This document shows positions 11,757 through 22,200 of a stretch of 49,830 nt of DNA, one piece after another. A model generated the notes under the pieces. The model was not told the origin of the DNA and did no database searches. It saw only the letters and a program-made list of their open reading frames with translations. Origin of the DNA: Asparagopsis taxiformis. Taxonomy: Eukaryota; Rhodophyta; Florideophyceae; Bonnemaisoniales; Bonnemaisoniaceae. Position 1 is the stretch's first letter. Each line of letters starts with the position of its first letter. Where the stretch lies: assembly GCA_030407315.1 (NCBI GenBank), contig JALQPE010002216.1:1-49830 (forward strand). Reading direction: 5' to 3'. The position numbers and the translations under genes are program-made.

Positions 11757-12240
11757 CCTCAGACAGTACGGTGAGACAGTGATTTTACTATCTGAGACAG
11801 TAAAAATCACTATGCGGAAAATGAAAATAATGCCACACTTGGAGACAGTGATTTGCACTGTCTGGCAGACAGTACGGAACACTGTCTGCAGACAGTAAAA
11901 AACACTGTCTCACAGTACTGTCTGAGGCAGTGAATGGAGACAGTAAAAATTAATGATTTATTCAATAGTTGGATATGATGTAATTTACTGTACTGGGCAG
12001 TGTGGCGGATAGTGTTTTGTATTGGCCAAGGCAACATGGCCGGATAGTGAAATACGCTGGGACACAATAGATGGAACCAACACGGTGCACTGTCCTGGGC
12101 AGTACCTGGAGACAGTAATTTTCACTGTCCTGGCAGCACCTGTAGACAGTATTTTGTGCTGCCCTGGGCAGCATCTGGAGACAGTATTCGTGCTGCCCTG
12201 GGCAGCACCTGGAGACAGTAAAAGTAGTGTCCTGATATAG
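11757..12240. repeat. Left subterminal repeat array (GACAGT/ACTGTC)
   Basis: More than twenty copies of GACAGT or ACTGTC occur in both orientations, often as GACAGTAAAAAT or as near-palindromic pairs. At 12125-12222 longer tandem units contain CTGCCCTGGGCAGCA and GGAGACAGTA. In plant CACTA elements such arrays are bound by the element's own TnpA-type protein; here that role is inferred from position and symmetry. Confidence 0.75.
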
Positions 12241-12404
12241 TAAAATTCGGTGTCTGGGAGTGGTGGATGAGATGGAGCGTCACGCTGTCGTGGGCGTCTT
12301 TTTGGGTAGAGGGAGGGCATCTAGTGCTATGAGGATGGGGCATGGACGGTATTCATATGGGAATGGACAGAATGTACGGCTAGGAATTTTTATTTCGTAG
12401 GATT

Positions 12405-14101
12405 ATGGCTGCAGAAGAAGGGGAAGATTTACCATTTCATGTCCTGAGCACTTCCTTGGAAGCAGTGCAGGAAGAAGTACCGAAGACGGAAAACGGAGTT
12501 TCAGTTGTCTCAGCAATTTTTGACCCGTACCGTTCCGCAGTGATAGCACCTGACCATCTATTGTCTGGACTGGCACAAGATGTACTGAACGCTTGTATTT
12601 CAGCTGCCAGCCCACGAATTCGAGAGGTAGCTGAATTGCAAATTCTGGGCGCTCTGAAGAAGTTCAGGATGGGAAGGCAGAACCGTTTATTTGGAACCAA
12701 CAATCTGCTTTCCATGAACATGAGTGACATATTCAGTGTGCTGCTGATAGCACCTATGGCATTCGAAAACGCAGCTCGAATGATGGATGGGAAAGGGGAA
12801 GGTCATCGTGAAAAATTTGATGGGGCCGTCAAACTAGTAGTGATGTTTCAGAAGCTGGTTTCGTGTATTAGTTTCATGCCCGTATGGTGGAAAGACGGTC
12901 CACATGAAGTAGAGACGGCTGACGGAGAAGGTGGCAGGAATGAATACATTCTGGGAAGAACCGTAGACTACGTGGAGACGTTGAATGAGTATTGTCGGAA
13001 AGTGAAGGGAGCAGGAGCACATTTGGACAAGCCTAATGTTCATCGTCTTGTCGAGTTTTGTGTTCATACGCTTCCTGCCTACGGCTCTGTGAAGCACGTG
13101 CAGGAGCTTATATTCGAACGGATGCATCAGCCGCTGAAGAAAGGTGTGAGAATGTCCAATCACCAAAGCGAACAGCTTTAGCGCTGGAATTAGTTCTTGC
13201 GGATGACTGGCAGACGAGAGTGGCCATTGTTTTGCGCGAAATCGGCATGGAGCCACAACATTGGTCCTCGTCCGAATGCTCTCAAATGGTCAACGTTCTT
13301 TCACAGGAGCTAGGGAGAGAAATAGATGTGGAAGACGAGGTAGTGAAAAACTGCTTCCAGGAACCGGTTCTCCAGCCTTCTCTGCCAGCGTCGAGGAAAG
13401 ATATTGTCGGCGGATGGTGAAATTGTGACGTGGAGGGGGCATGGAGGTATATCTATTGGCGAGGTCAAGGAGTACATTAATGGAAAATGTGATATGGCAG
13501 AGGGTGCTGTAGGTGTTTTCAAACGGTTCTTTACCGAAAGGTACGGAAGCGGAACAAGCGGGTGTGGAAAGTATGCCGAATGGGTGAGAAGAGTTTCTAG
13601 AAGCACTACGACAGAGTGGGGAAGGAAAACAGTGCAGAGGTCTGGCTCTCTAGAATCAGGAGCTATCATCCATGCTGTTTGCCCTGAACAGATGACATGT
13701 GAGGATGGTGCAACTTCACAAGCGATCCTGTACCCGGCGTCTCGTCTCACATCAGAGATAATGCGGGGAAGAATTAATTATGAACCGCGGTTTTTTATTT
13801 TTCTAGCGTTCTTTATCCTGAGGAACGAGAGTGCGAGAGATGAGCAAGGTACAGCTTATGGAGTTTGCCTGGGTTTGCAAAAAATGATGAAGGAGTGTTC
13901 AAGGTCGAAGAGAGGCGACGAACAGTAATTGTGGAGATGAGTGAGGGAGTCACTGAGGTGTTTGGTATGCACTATTGCAATGGGAGTGTATGCGAATATG
14001 ATGAGAACATGAGGGAGGTAAGGCACGGACCCGGACTGCTGGAGGGTGGAGATATATATGCACTATGTAGGCGAGACGGATTTCCACCGAGGGCTGCATG
14101 A
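12405..14101 (+). pseudogene. Tnp2-like transposase, C-terminal half (CACTA-like element)
   Basis: The first ORF (ATG at 12405, 258 codons) has FDPYRSAVIAPDHLLSGLAQ at residues 39-58 and, near its end, NVHRLVEFCVHTLPAYGSV followed by ELIFERMHQPLKKGVR. The transposase at 36695-39483 has the same blocks in the same order (LDPYNIFSFEPLHNLHLGIS; KFHLLDHLPGDLQRYGALEH; HSHLLFKQSYRK). The final H, E and K pattern is typical of the last part of Tnp2/CACTA-clan transposases. Reading continues in other frames through 13420, 13928 and 14101. No N-terminal half is present between the subterminal repeats and 12405, so this locus probably cannot make a full transposase. The family call rests mainly on the match between the two loci. 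Confidence 0.55.
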
Positions 14102-14221
14102 TTTTTAGGGAAGAATAAAATGAATAACCAGATGCATCACATATGAATTGTACACTCTAGGGCGTTGGTGGATTGGTGCGAAGTAGTGGGGAGAGGATCT
14201 GAGAGGATGGAGGGAGGTATG

Positions 14222-14510
14222 CTTACAGCAAAGTCATCGTTACGATGACTTTGCTGTAAGAAAACGTTGCCATTACAGTGGCCAAGAATTTTTTACCGGG
14301 TAAAAAGATCGTGGCAGCTGTAATGATTTGCTTTCTTACAGCAAAGTCATCGTAACGATGATTTTGCTGTAAGGAACCGTTTCCTTGCAGTGGCCGAAGA
14401 ATTTTTTACCGGGTAAAAATAAGCAAGAATTTTTACCGGGTAAAAAATTGTGAGGCTGTAATGTTTTTTTTCTTACAGCAAAGTCATCGTAACGATGACT
14501 TTGCTGTAAG
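14222..14510. repeat. Hairpin repeat cluster 1 (three 39-bp palindromes)
   Basis: Near-perfect palindromes with arms CTTACAGCAAAGTCATCGT lie at 14222-14260, 14335-14373 and 14472-14510. Between them are short palindromes of the form TTTTTACCGGGTAAAAA and pieces reading ATTACAGTGGCC or its complement. The cluster lies between the transposase remnant and gene alpha. A foldback or MITE-like unit is the simplest reading. Confidence 0.8.
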
Positions 14511-14540
14511 AAAACGTTTCATTACAGCAAATTCATCGAT

Positions 14541-15347
14541 AGTTAAGGTTAAGTAACCAACTTTAGGATGTCCAGAGGACCTGCTCGTTGTAAGGAATAA
14601 GGAATATTGATCAACTGACGAGGAGGAAGCATTTTGAATCGACTAGGGTAGGAAGGCAATGAGATTTGGTATGCAAGAAAACTGAATCGCAGTAGTGAAT
14701 AGGTAGTTGAAATGAATTCATATTGATGTTCATTGGTGTATTGTCCATTGGAGCACATTGAAAACCATTTATATGATCACCGTTTAAATAGTCTATGAAT
14801 CCTTTGCAGCCGAGTACGCCAATAGGAAGAAATTCAAGCAGTGGCCTGCACGGGAACCGTTTATTTGTGAGTAGCAAAAGTTAGTGTAGAAATGAATTTT
14901 TCAGACTTGTAGGAGAGGTGGATCGTAGTAAATGTATAAAACTCACGTAGAATCGATTGATAGGAATCAATGGTATGGAAGAAGAAGCGAGGTGGAGAGT
15001 GTGGATGAAATAGGTTGTTGGAATATGAATGATAATTGACGTGGTGAGGTAAACGGGTTCGATTGCATTATATGCGCTAGAGGTACATACTATTAGGTGT
15101 AGATTGATGGAAAGGGCTAAACGCTTTGTGGAGGTATCAGGATCAGGTAGAGTCAGAGGTGCTGAGCGGGTGCAGCGTAAGGTTCATCAGGACTGAAGGT
15201 AGGTAGGGGATGTCTTGTCCGGACAGTATATGAGAGGAAGCTGAGAGACGGGAAGCGCACTCGGAGGTACCACAATTGTGGATTTCATCGTCTACACAAC
15301 ATTTGAACAGAGAACTGATTGAACGAACTGAGATTGCAGGGATTACA
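14541..15347. other. Non-coding region upstream of gene alpha
   Basis: About 0.8 kb without a supported gene. The few ORFs lack motifs. It presumably contains the alpha promoter and 5' leader, but I see no specific element. Confidence 0.4.
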
Positions 15348-15638
15348 ATGGGAGACAATAGTATCATGAATACTACAGCGGAGAAGAGCAATTCTCCTTC
15401 TGCTGAAGAGAAAAGCATCACTATTGCTCAGTACAGCTCTTCTAAAGTGCAAGTTGATCCTCGCAAAGTGAAGTTTCCGACAGTGACCTCCCGTTTGGTG
15501 CGACCGGGTCGTGTAAACGAACTGGCCAGCATTTTCATGGATAGAGGTTTCTCTACCACTGGAACTATGATTACAGTCTGCAAAATGGAAGATAACGAAG
15601 GAGACGATTTTACTGCATCGATGGCTCTCATCGCATAG
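15348..15638 (+). pseudogene. Gene alpha, N-terminal ParB/Srx-like domain
   Basis: The chosen start is the ATG at 15348 (MGDNSIMNTT). The segment QVDPRKVKFP, then LVRPGRVNELASIF and GFSTTGTMITVCKM, fits the first half of a ParB/sulfiredoxin-like fold. The signature motif continues one base back in frame as IDGSHRIAALQ, starting near 15610, matching LDGAHRCMAI of gene gamma. The ORF itself runs past this point to a stop at 15638. Gene beta shows the same -1 shift at the same place. ParB-like domains bind or cut DNA, and some bind CTP; bacterial plasmid partition is not implied here. The alpha locus as a whole spans 15348-18471. Confidence 0.6.
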
Positions 15639-17593
15639 CTGCTCTGCAACTATGCCTGGAGAAGTACTCAGGAAAGAACAGGGATTCCTTGGAATTGGTT
15701 TGGGTACAACAGTTGATTGCGCCGAACGGGCGTCTAATTTTCGATGCGCTGGAGGTTCTGAAACTGTCTCTCGAAGCCAATATACAAACTCACGATGTCG
15801 CTTCTGTGAGCATTGCCGACAATGTCTGTGCGGTCATAGAGTTTCTCAGGTTTTCCAACCAGATGGATCTTCCTGTTGTCCGGCTTATTCCTATTCTGAA
15901 AGAAGTGAGCTATATTCTGCCGTCCGACAGGAACCGTTCGGAGAACTCGTATAGGCAGTACATCAACATTGCGAAGGGGTTCAATCGCACAGACAGCGTT
16001 GCTTTCGTGTACTGGAGCTCTATCCCTAGCGTTTACAATGCTTTGGATAGGAACAGAGAAATCGAGGATGCAAGAACCGAGGGAAGAGATCCGGACTTTT
16101 CTCGAATTGACTCTGCCGATATGTACGGGTGCGTGCTCGATCTTGTCAATAACGCAATATTCCGCAATGGCACGGACGGACGAGGGACGCGCGATAAGGA
16201 GTGGTTCCAGTGGTTTGTGCTCGAGATGACAGCGTCGTGGACAAGGATGAGGAGGAAGAGAGGACTTGTCAGAAATATCGGAAGCGGAAGTCCGTTCACG
16301 ATGCGCACTTGGCTACTGGCTCTGTTGGCCATCTATGATATGGCAGAGGTCGTCCGCAAGTGGTTGAACTCTGCAACGATGGAGGAATTCGTGCGAACGG
16401 ATTTGGCAGCAGAAAACGCGAAGGAGGTCGGGGATAATGATCATCGCATTGGAGAGCGCATTGTATTCGTCCTTGTCGACTTTCATGACGACGTGGTAGA
16501 CAGAAGCAGTCTGAGAACCAAGAACGGGATGTTTACAAACAGTTTTTACGACAAACTGGAATATGCTACCGGGACAAAGGCAATGCAGGAGACGAAAGCG
16601 GAGGAGGAGAGGGAACGGAATCGCATGACCCCCGGAGAAATAGAAAAAGCACTTGTTGCTGGCGCCAAAGCAGAAGACGAAGAAGCACCTACTGCCGCAG
16701 AACAGGGAAATAATTCTACAGAGAAGGAAACGGTGGAAACTTCTGGTCCTGTTCAAGCAGAAGAAGGAGTATCTGCCGAAGCCCAAGTAGAGCAGGAAGT
16801 TTCTGCTGTTGTGGAGGAAGAACAGGAAATTACTCCAAATGTGGTGGCTGAAGAAGTGATTCCTGCTGTCGCGACGAAAGCAATAGAAGAGGCACCTCTG
16901 AGCACCCCGAAAGAAGCAGAAGACCGTCCTGCCGCAGCAAAAGAGGGAGGACAGGAACGTCCTGCCACGCGTCTTGCAGCAGCTGAGAAGAGGGAAGCAG
17001 AACGTCTTGCTGTTCTCCAAAAAGAACAGGAACGTCTTTCAGCTTCAAGGGCAGAGCGGGAAAGTCGTGCCAGGGATAATTCGCCGGGAAGGATTGTCAG
17101 AGAAGATCTTCCTCAGGGAAGGAAACAAAGCGGCGATACGCAAAGTCTGGATATCAACTTGGACAATAGTGGTCGCATGGACATAGACACGACTGGACAA
17201 CAAGCTGGAGATGCGCAGAACCGCTCTGTGATATTGAAACTTCGAATCAGGACACCAGAAACTAACAGCACTAGCCCGGCCGAAGTGGAAAAGAAGAATT
17301 CGGGAAGAAGCGGGAGTTCTGGTGGAAGCGGCGATGAAAACGAGTCCAGGTTGGATAAGAAGCGAAGAAGGGAAGAAACTAGCGCGAAGTTTTCTGAGCC
17401 CAATACGCCGGATGACAACATTGAGATTGGGCCTCCCGGGAAAAGAAGAGTAGAGTCAATGCAAGGAAACGAACGACTGGAGAAGAAGCACCACTCTTCA
17501 CTGACGAGCAAGAAAACTCCCTTCCAGACCGCACATTCGCAGAGGAGATACCTGAGAAGCTGCCTTTATGCGTTCCTTCCAACTCGAGAATGA
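15608..17593 (+). pseudogene. Gene alpha, helical middle domain and acidic linker
   Basis: Starting with the DGSHR motif, this frame continues through a helical domain with VSIADNVCAVIEFLRF, SYRQYINIAKGF and VYWSSIPSVY, conserved in gene beta (VTVADNVCSVMEFINI, MRYVSIARGF, KYWSSIPNR). After about 16590 it becomes a long Glu/Ala-rich linker with repeats such as EEEQEITPNVV and KREAERLAVLQKEQERL, then Lys/Arg-rich sequence that could be a nuclear signal. Near 17415-17480 the homology to beta moves to the next frame, again by -1. The ATG of the last ORF overlaps this ORF's stop (ATGA at 17590). I take this as one original protein of about 1,040 residues, not two genes. Confidence 0.55.
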
Positions 17594-18471
17594 AGTATTA
17601 TATCACAGAAGAAGACATTGATACAATCCGGACGGAGATAATGGAAGCAGCTGCAGGCTACTCTACTTTGGTATGTCCCCTCGGTTCTTGTGAAAGCCAA
17701 CAATACTTCAGCTACCAGAGAAGAATGATCGACGAGCTTGGTTACGTGGTGTTGCAAGACATTTTCTCTTCTACTACAGTGGGAGCAGCTACGCACGAGT
17801 TATTCACACAGATGGCCAGCACATTCCAAGGTACTACAAGTGGCTCAAGTGCAAGTCAGAAGAACCCGTGGAAACCACTTCGACCGAAAGACAGCACTGG
17901 TGTATTCAAGACGGACCGGAAAAGCATCTGCGATGACCTTGAGCAAGAAAGCGCGCGGCAGTACAGGAACAAGCTGATTCTGGAGCTAGGTAAGGCGATT
18001 TGTGCGGAGAACCTGAAGCTCGGGTTTGGAAGAGAAGAAGCGGTGGTCTTTCCAGAAACGGGTCTTCGTCTGATTTTGACCGCAGAAGGTAGTCAGGAGC
18101 AACTTATGCATACCGATGTTCCCGTCCGTGAGGGGGAACTGGTCCTCTCAACTCCTCACTCGCCATCATATTTCATGATGGCTGCTGGTGCGGATGGGTT
18201 CATCATTCGTATCGCCAAGTTCAGCCATGTGTGCCTAAGTCATCCAGCGAAAGACAAGTACCGCGTGCCAGTGACGAACGTGCGCATCCCACCGTATTCC
18301 CTGCTTGTATGCCGAACGGACGTGTATCACGGAGGAATGGGATTCGCGGAGGGTCGTTCTTCGGTGAGGTACCAGCATCCTATCCGGTCCCATCTATCAC
18401 TGCGAACTTCCAGGGAGAAGTTGCTACAGCCTCCCTTCAATGTCAACTACTGGGAGCGTTTAGATATCTGA
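17590..18471 (+). CDS. Gene alpha, C-terminal 2-oxoglutarate/Fe(II) dioxygenase-like domain
   Basis: This 293-codon frame shows the metal triad of 2OG-Fe(II) dioxygenases: H174 and D176 in QLMHTDVP, and H247 in RTDVYHGGMGF, followed by R260 (RSSVRYQ) at the right distance to bind 2-oxoglutarate. The strands between them (SPSYFMMAAGADGF, FSHVCLSHP, RIPPYSLLVC) fit a double-stranded beta-helix. Members of this superfamily oxidise modified bases, proteins or small molecules. A TET/JBP- or AlkB-type action on DNA is suggested by the ParB-like partner domain, but the substrate is not shown by sequence. Homology with beta extends upstream of the ATG (ENSLPDRTFAEEIPEKLP), so the ATG is probably not a natural start. 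Confidence 0.65.
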   Translation: MKYYITEEDIDTIRTEIMEAAAGYSTLVCPLGSCESQQYFSYQRRMIDELGYVVLQDIFSSTTVGAATHELFTQMASTFQGTTSGSSASQKNPWKPLRPKDSTGVFKTDRKSICDDLEQESARQYRNKLILELGKAICAENLKLGFGREEAVVFPETGLRLILTAEGSQEQLMHTDVPVREGELVLSTPHSPSYFMMAAGADGFIIRIAKFSHVCLSHPAKDKYRVPVTNVRIPPYSLLVCRTDVYHGGMGFAEGRSSVRYQHPIRSHLSLRTSREKLLQPPFNVNYWERLDI

Positions 18472-18689
18472 TGAAATTAGTTCTTAATAGCATTCTATGG
18501 CAGGCATCAAGGCCGCCTTCAAGTAAACGATGAAAGTTAGGCTAGTACATGACGTTTGCGTATGTAGACGGGTCAGGAGATATACAATACTCAATTTAAT
18601 ATGAGAAGGGGAGGAAACTATGGCGGGCACTACTAGAATAGAACAAGGTAATATCGCAGTCGTCTTTGGTTGCAACATTGAGGTGAGGA

Positions 18690-18930
18690 AGGCTTACAGA
18701 TGATGCAGTTTCGCTGGGGTGCTGACAGCAAAGTCATCGTTACGATGACTTTGCTGTAAGAAATCAAATCATTACAGCGGCCACAATTTTTTACCGGGTA
18801 AAAAATTCTTGCTGATTTTTTACCCGGTAAAATTTTCTCACCACTGTAATCAAACCTTTCCTTACAGCAAAGTCATCGTAACGATGACTTTGCTGTAAGC
18901 ATCCCGGGTAAACGGCTTCGGCTGTAAGCG
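18690..18930. repeat. Hairpin repeat cluster 2 (two 39-bp palindromes)
   Basis: Palindromes at 18722-18760 and 18861-18899 surround TTTTTTACCGGGTAAAAAA and a matching reverse copy. The left edge reads GGCTTACAGATG and the right edge CGGCTTCGGCTGTAAGC, which looks like the end of a foldback unit. The cluster lies just downstream of gene alpha. Confidence 0.8.
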
Positions 18931-19479
18931 GTTGGGAGTTTCGTCCGTCTCCCACCCTGGGAAGGGTGAGAAGGGAAGTGTGGAGCCGGGAACATCGTAC
19001 AACGATGGTTTGGACGGCTGTTGACGGCTCTGGGGAGCACTCTGCGTCGTGCAAGCCTGGTTTGCGCTGGCTGCACTACCTGGTATTGAACGGTTCTGTG
19101 CGCAAAGTTTACTCATGAAGGAGGTAGGGTGTTGTGTACCACACCAACCATAGTTACTAACATTTGCAGTGTACTCTAGTGATGTAATTATTATTCTTAG
19201 TTCTATAGTTTCTAACTATACAATGATATTAAGTAAGTCAGATGTGCACAGAGCATGGTCTAAGCCTAGCACGGTAGAGAAAGATGGAAGAAAGATTGAA
19301 GGGTAGGCATGCAGAAGTATGAAGGCAGCAGTATGTGTAGACTATGGCAGTGGTAAGAAAATATTTCATGCACCAAAGGGGCGGGCAGAGTGACAGTAGA
19401 GACGTGGTGTGTAGGGGAAGGTAGGTGGAGATAATGAAGGAGGACAACAGAAATGAGAGCGAGGGTTGAGACCAACGGC
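18931..19479. other. Spacer between the alpha and beta modules
   Basis: No supported gene. The first 100 bases resemble, in inverted orientation, 23809-23880 (TTCTCACCTT and GACGAAACTCCC are shared), so the downstream side of alpha and of beta are related in opposite orientation. Confidence 0.4.
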
Positions 19480-19790
19480 TTACAGATGGAGCAGTTTACC
19501 AGGGATGCTTACAGCAAAGTCATCGTTACGATGACTTTGCTGTAAGGAAAGGTTTCATTACAGTGGCCATGATTTCTTTACCCGGTAAAAAAATTCCTGG
19601 CCGCTGTAATGAAAACGTTTTCTTACAGCAAAGTCATCGTAACGATGACTTTGCTGTCAGGAAACAAAACATTACAGTAGCCATGTTCTTTACCCGGTCC
19701 TGGCCTCTGTAATGAAACGTTTCCTTACAGCAAAGTCATCGTAACGATGGCTTTGCTGTAAGGATCCTTGGTAAACTGCCTGAGCTGTAA
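19480..19790. repeat. Hairpin repeat cluster 3 (three 39-bp palindromes)
   Basis: Palindromes at 19508-19546, 19622-19660 and 19734-19772 are separated by TTTACCCGGTAAA-type palindromes and GGCCACTGTAAT-type spacers. The edges read GGCTTACAGATGGAGCAG on the left and CCTGAGCTGTAAT on the right, the same edge type as cluster 2. It lies upstream of gene beta. Confidence 0.8.
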
Positions 19791-19994
19791 TTGTCGTACA
19801 ACGAAAAGTGATGTGGAAGGTTCGGATTGGTCAACCGCTGAATATCATTACCAGGGTGTATACTAATAGGAATATGTCAGTTCTCTGAGTTTCGCCTATC
19901 TTACTCAGCTTACGCAGCAAAACAGCTTGTCGTTCAGATCTTCTTCTCTCTTCTCAATCTTTCACTCTTCGTTTGTCAATCACTCATCAAAGCA

Positions 19995-20683
19995 ATGGCT
20001 CAACAATCCCCCAACGCTTTCGACCGCCAGGTGCGCTCTGCCAGCCGCCGTGACAACGATTCTCCCACTCCTTCTCCTTCTCCTTCTCTGCCCCCCCTGT
20101 CCCCATGGACGTTTGCGAAGCTGCTGCAGCGCTGACCCAGCTCAGCCCAGCACCTAAGCCCGTCCCCCCCCCTTCCGCTTCCGATCCCGCGGTTGTCCCG
20201 ACAATCGACGCTGGCGTTCCCGCAACTCCGCTTCCGGCTCAATCTGCCGAAGCGGCGCCAGCCGTCGAGGGATCTGGTGCTCCTCTGCCTAGCTCGCCTG
20301 CTCCGGACATGATCATCGCGTCCGGCAGCGACTTGGCAGAGGATGCGGAGAAGGTCGATGATCACAACGCTCGTGACATCGTACCGAACAAGCCTCTCCG
20401 CAGCACCAGGCTGGCCTACCCTGGCACAGTGCCCATCCCGGTGGATGTGGACTACGACATAAGTCCGGAGAGCTGCCGAAACATTCCAGTCTTCATTTCC
20501 CCCTCTGGATGTTTCTCCTCCGGCAGTCGTGTCCAGGGTGGTCAGGCCGCATCGCGTTGATGAGTTGAAGAAAACGTTTCTCACTCAGGGATTTTCCGTG
20601 ATTGCTTCACGCGTGTCCGTCTGCGAGGTGATTGATTCCAATGCAAAAGTACGACTGCAATATACGTCGATGGATCTCACCGA
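19995..20683 (+). pseudogene. Gene beta, N-terminal Pro/Ser-rich region and ParB/Srx-like domain
   Basis: The likely start is ATG 19995 (MAQQSPNAFDRQV). The frame shifts back by one at about 20100 into a Pro/Ala/Ser-rich ORF (20105-20560). Homology to alpha then appears in a third frame (PLDVSPPAVVSRVVRPHRV, then GFSVIASRVSVCEV). The signature YVDGSHRVTALKAIL follows after another -1 shift near 20663. The position of this last shift, just ahead of DGSHR, matches that in alpha. The number of breaks suggests a decayed copy. Confidence 0.55.
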
Positions 20684-22200
20684 GTGACCGCGTTGAAGGC
20701 CATTCTCGAGTCGGCTGGACCTGCTCCTGCGAAGGACAGTCCAGAATGGGAGGAGTTTGTCAGTTCTGACATTTACCGTCGATTTGGAACTATTCCAGTC
20801 GACTTTCTCCTCCCACCGACTCGGCTTGGCCGGGATGTCTTCTGCTCCGAAGAAGTACTCCCGCTTTCACGGCTGATGAACTTCCACACCCACAATGTCA
20901 GCGAGGTAACAGTTGCTGACAATGTGTGCTCTGTGATGGAGTTCATCAATATCCACCGCCTGGGAAAGAAGAAGATCGAGCCGACCGTTCAATACATTAA
21001 AGAACGGAAAGCGCTGAGCTGGATTCGTCCGAGACAGCTCATGCGCTACGTCTCGATCGCGCGAGGGTTCAAGACCATTGAAAGCCCTGCTTTCAAGTAC
21101 TGGTCGAGCATTCCGAACAGGCCGGAGTTCGTGCAGTTCTCTTCGACCGAGGATCTGGCTGGGTGTACGGTGAACTTGTTGTTCAATGGGTCGTTCAGGA
21201 GTGCTCCGGATGTGCAGAAGTGTTTCATCCTGGAGATGACGGCGCGCTACACTTGTAGCCGTCGGTCGGCCGGGCTGAAACCGTACTCGGTTGGTACCAT
21301 TGGGCAGGAATGGATTGCTGGTTTGTTGGAAATCTTCGGGTACGTGAAGGAGGTGGCCGAGTACTGGAACGTGTCGGATGTGATGAGGATGCTGGATGGC
21401 TCAATTCCCAGCGTGGGTGACCCGAGCAAGAGCTTCGACATTCGCTCGCGCGTTGTCGAAGTTCTTGCTCAGATGGTCCCCAAGAAGGGGTGCTGGGCAG
21501 ACTTCCGTCCCAAGGAAGGCCCCCCGATGGTTACAAGTCGGAGAACATTTTTCCCCGTAAGAAGTCTGTCTTCGGGAAGGACGCCAGGAAAATGCTCCTG
21601 CGCGTCACTGGGTACCGCGACATGATTATGCGGAAACGCTTTCACGCGATGTACCCAGACATCCCACATTCTGCGCTCCCAGCCACATGTGGTGAACGGT
21701 TCCTGTCCAAGGCTGCGCAGGAAGAAGGTTCACCGGCTTCGCCGCCTGAGCCTGCGGACTCCGGCTGCCGAGCAGCACCCTGCTGCTCCGGCCCCCGCTG
21801 TCGAAGCTTCCCGTTCTGCATCTGCTAGCAGTTCGGGAAGCTCCAGCGATGACAGTTTCGTCCCTTCACCATCCGGTGGGGTTGGACAGAAGACGGTTGC
21901 GAGGATTTCGACGGAGGGCCCTACTCCCGAGAATGTGGTCGAGGGCAGCAGTGCGAAGGGCGGTGCAGATCCTGACGATGTTATTGAAGTCAGTGATTCT
22001 GCACCGCCCGGAGTGGAAACTTCTGGGAGGAAAGTGATGCCCAGAAGGAGTACCCGCCTGCAAGCGAGTCGTTCCGGTCGTGGTGGAACGGCGGGTGGTG
22101 CTGTGGAGGTCGTCGAGCTGGAGAGCGCCCCCGAGGATGCGGGTGAAAACTCCATCCTCGGGAAGCGTAACTTGGAAGCGCTTCTGCGACGCCCGAGCCT
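20663..22200 (+). pseudogene. Gene beta, helical middle domain and Ser/Glu-rich linker
   Basis: From the DGSHR motif the frame runs to about 21480 with the conserved VTVADNVCSVMEFINI, MRYVSIARGFKTIE and FKYWSSIPNRPEF. It then passes through a frame at 21490-21750 (KDARKMLLRVTGYRDMIM) and returns to the former frame for the low-complexity linker (EASRSASASSSGSSS). The order and length mirror gene alpha; the linker composition differs (Ser/Pro rich rather than Glu/Ala rich). Two or three frame changes lie in this segment. Confidence 0.5.

Noticed and set aside
15540..15650. Short intron at the alpha frame change ahead of DGSHR
   Set aside because: The number of residues between the conserved GF and DG is about the same as in gamma, leaving no space for an intron, and no good GT-AG pair is present.
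16313..17020. Minus-strand ORF of 235 codons rich in Phe, Ser and Cys
   Set aside because: It is the antisense image of the Glu/Ala-rich linker of alpha; no independent evidence of coding.
17400..17480. Programmed -1 frameshift site (GGGAAAA) between the alpha middle and C-terminal frames
   Set aside because: The heptamer is present but not in the required zero frame (it reads GGG AAA A), and beta has no matching site.
17585..17600. ATGA overlap of two ORFs, as in translationally coupled bacterial operons
   Set aside because: Homology with gene beta continues upstream of the ATG in the same frame, so the overlap is a by-product of a frame change in one original gene.
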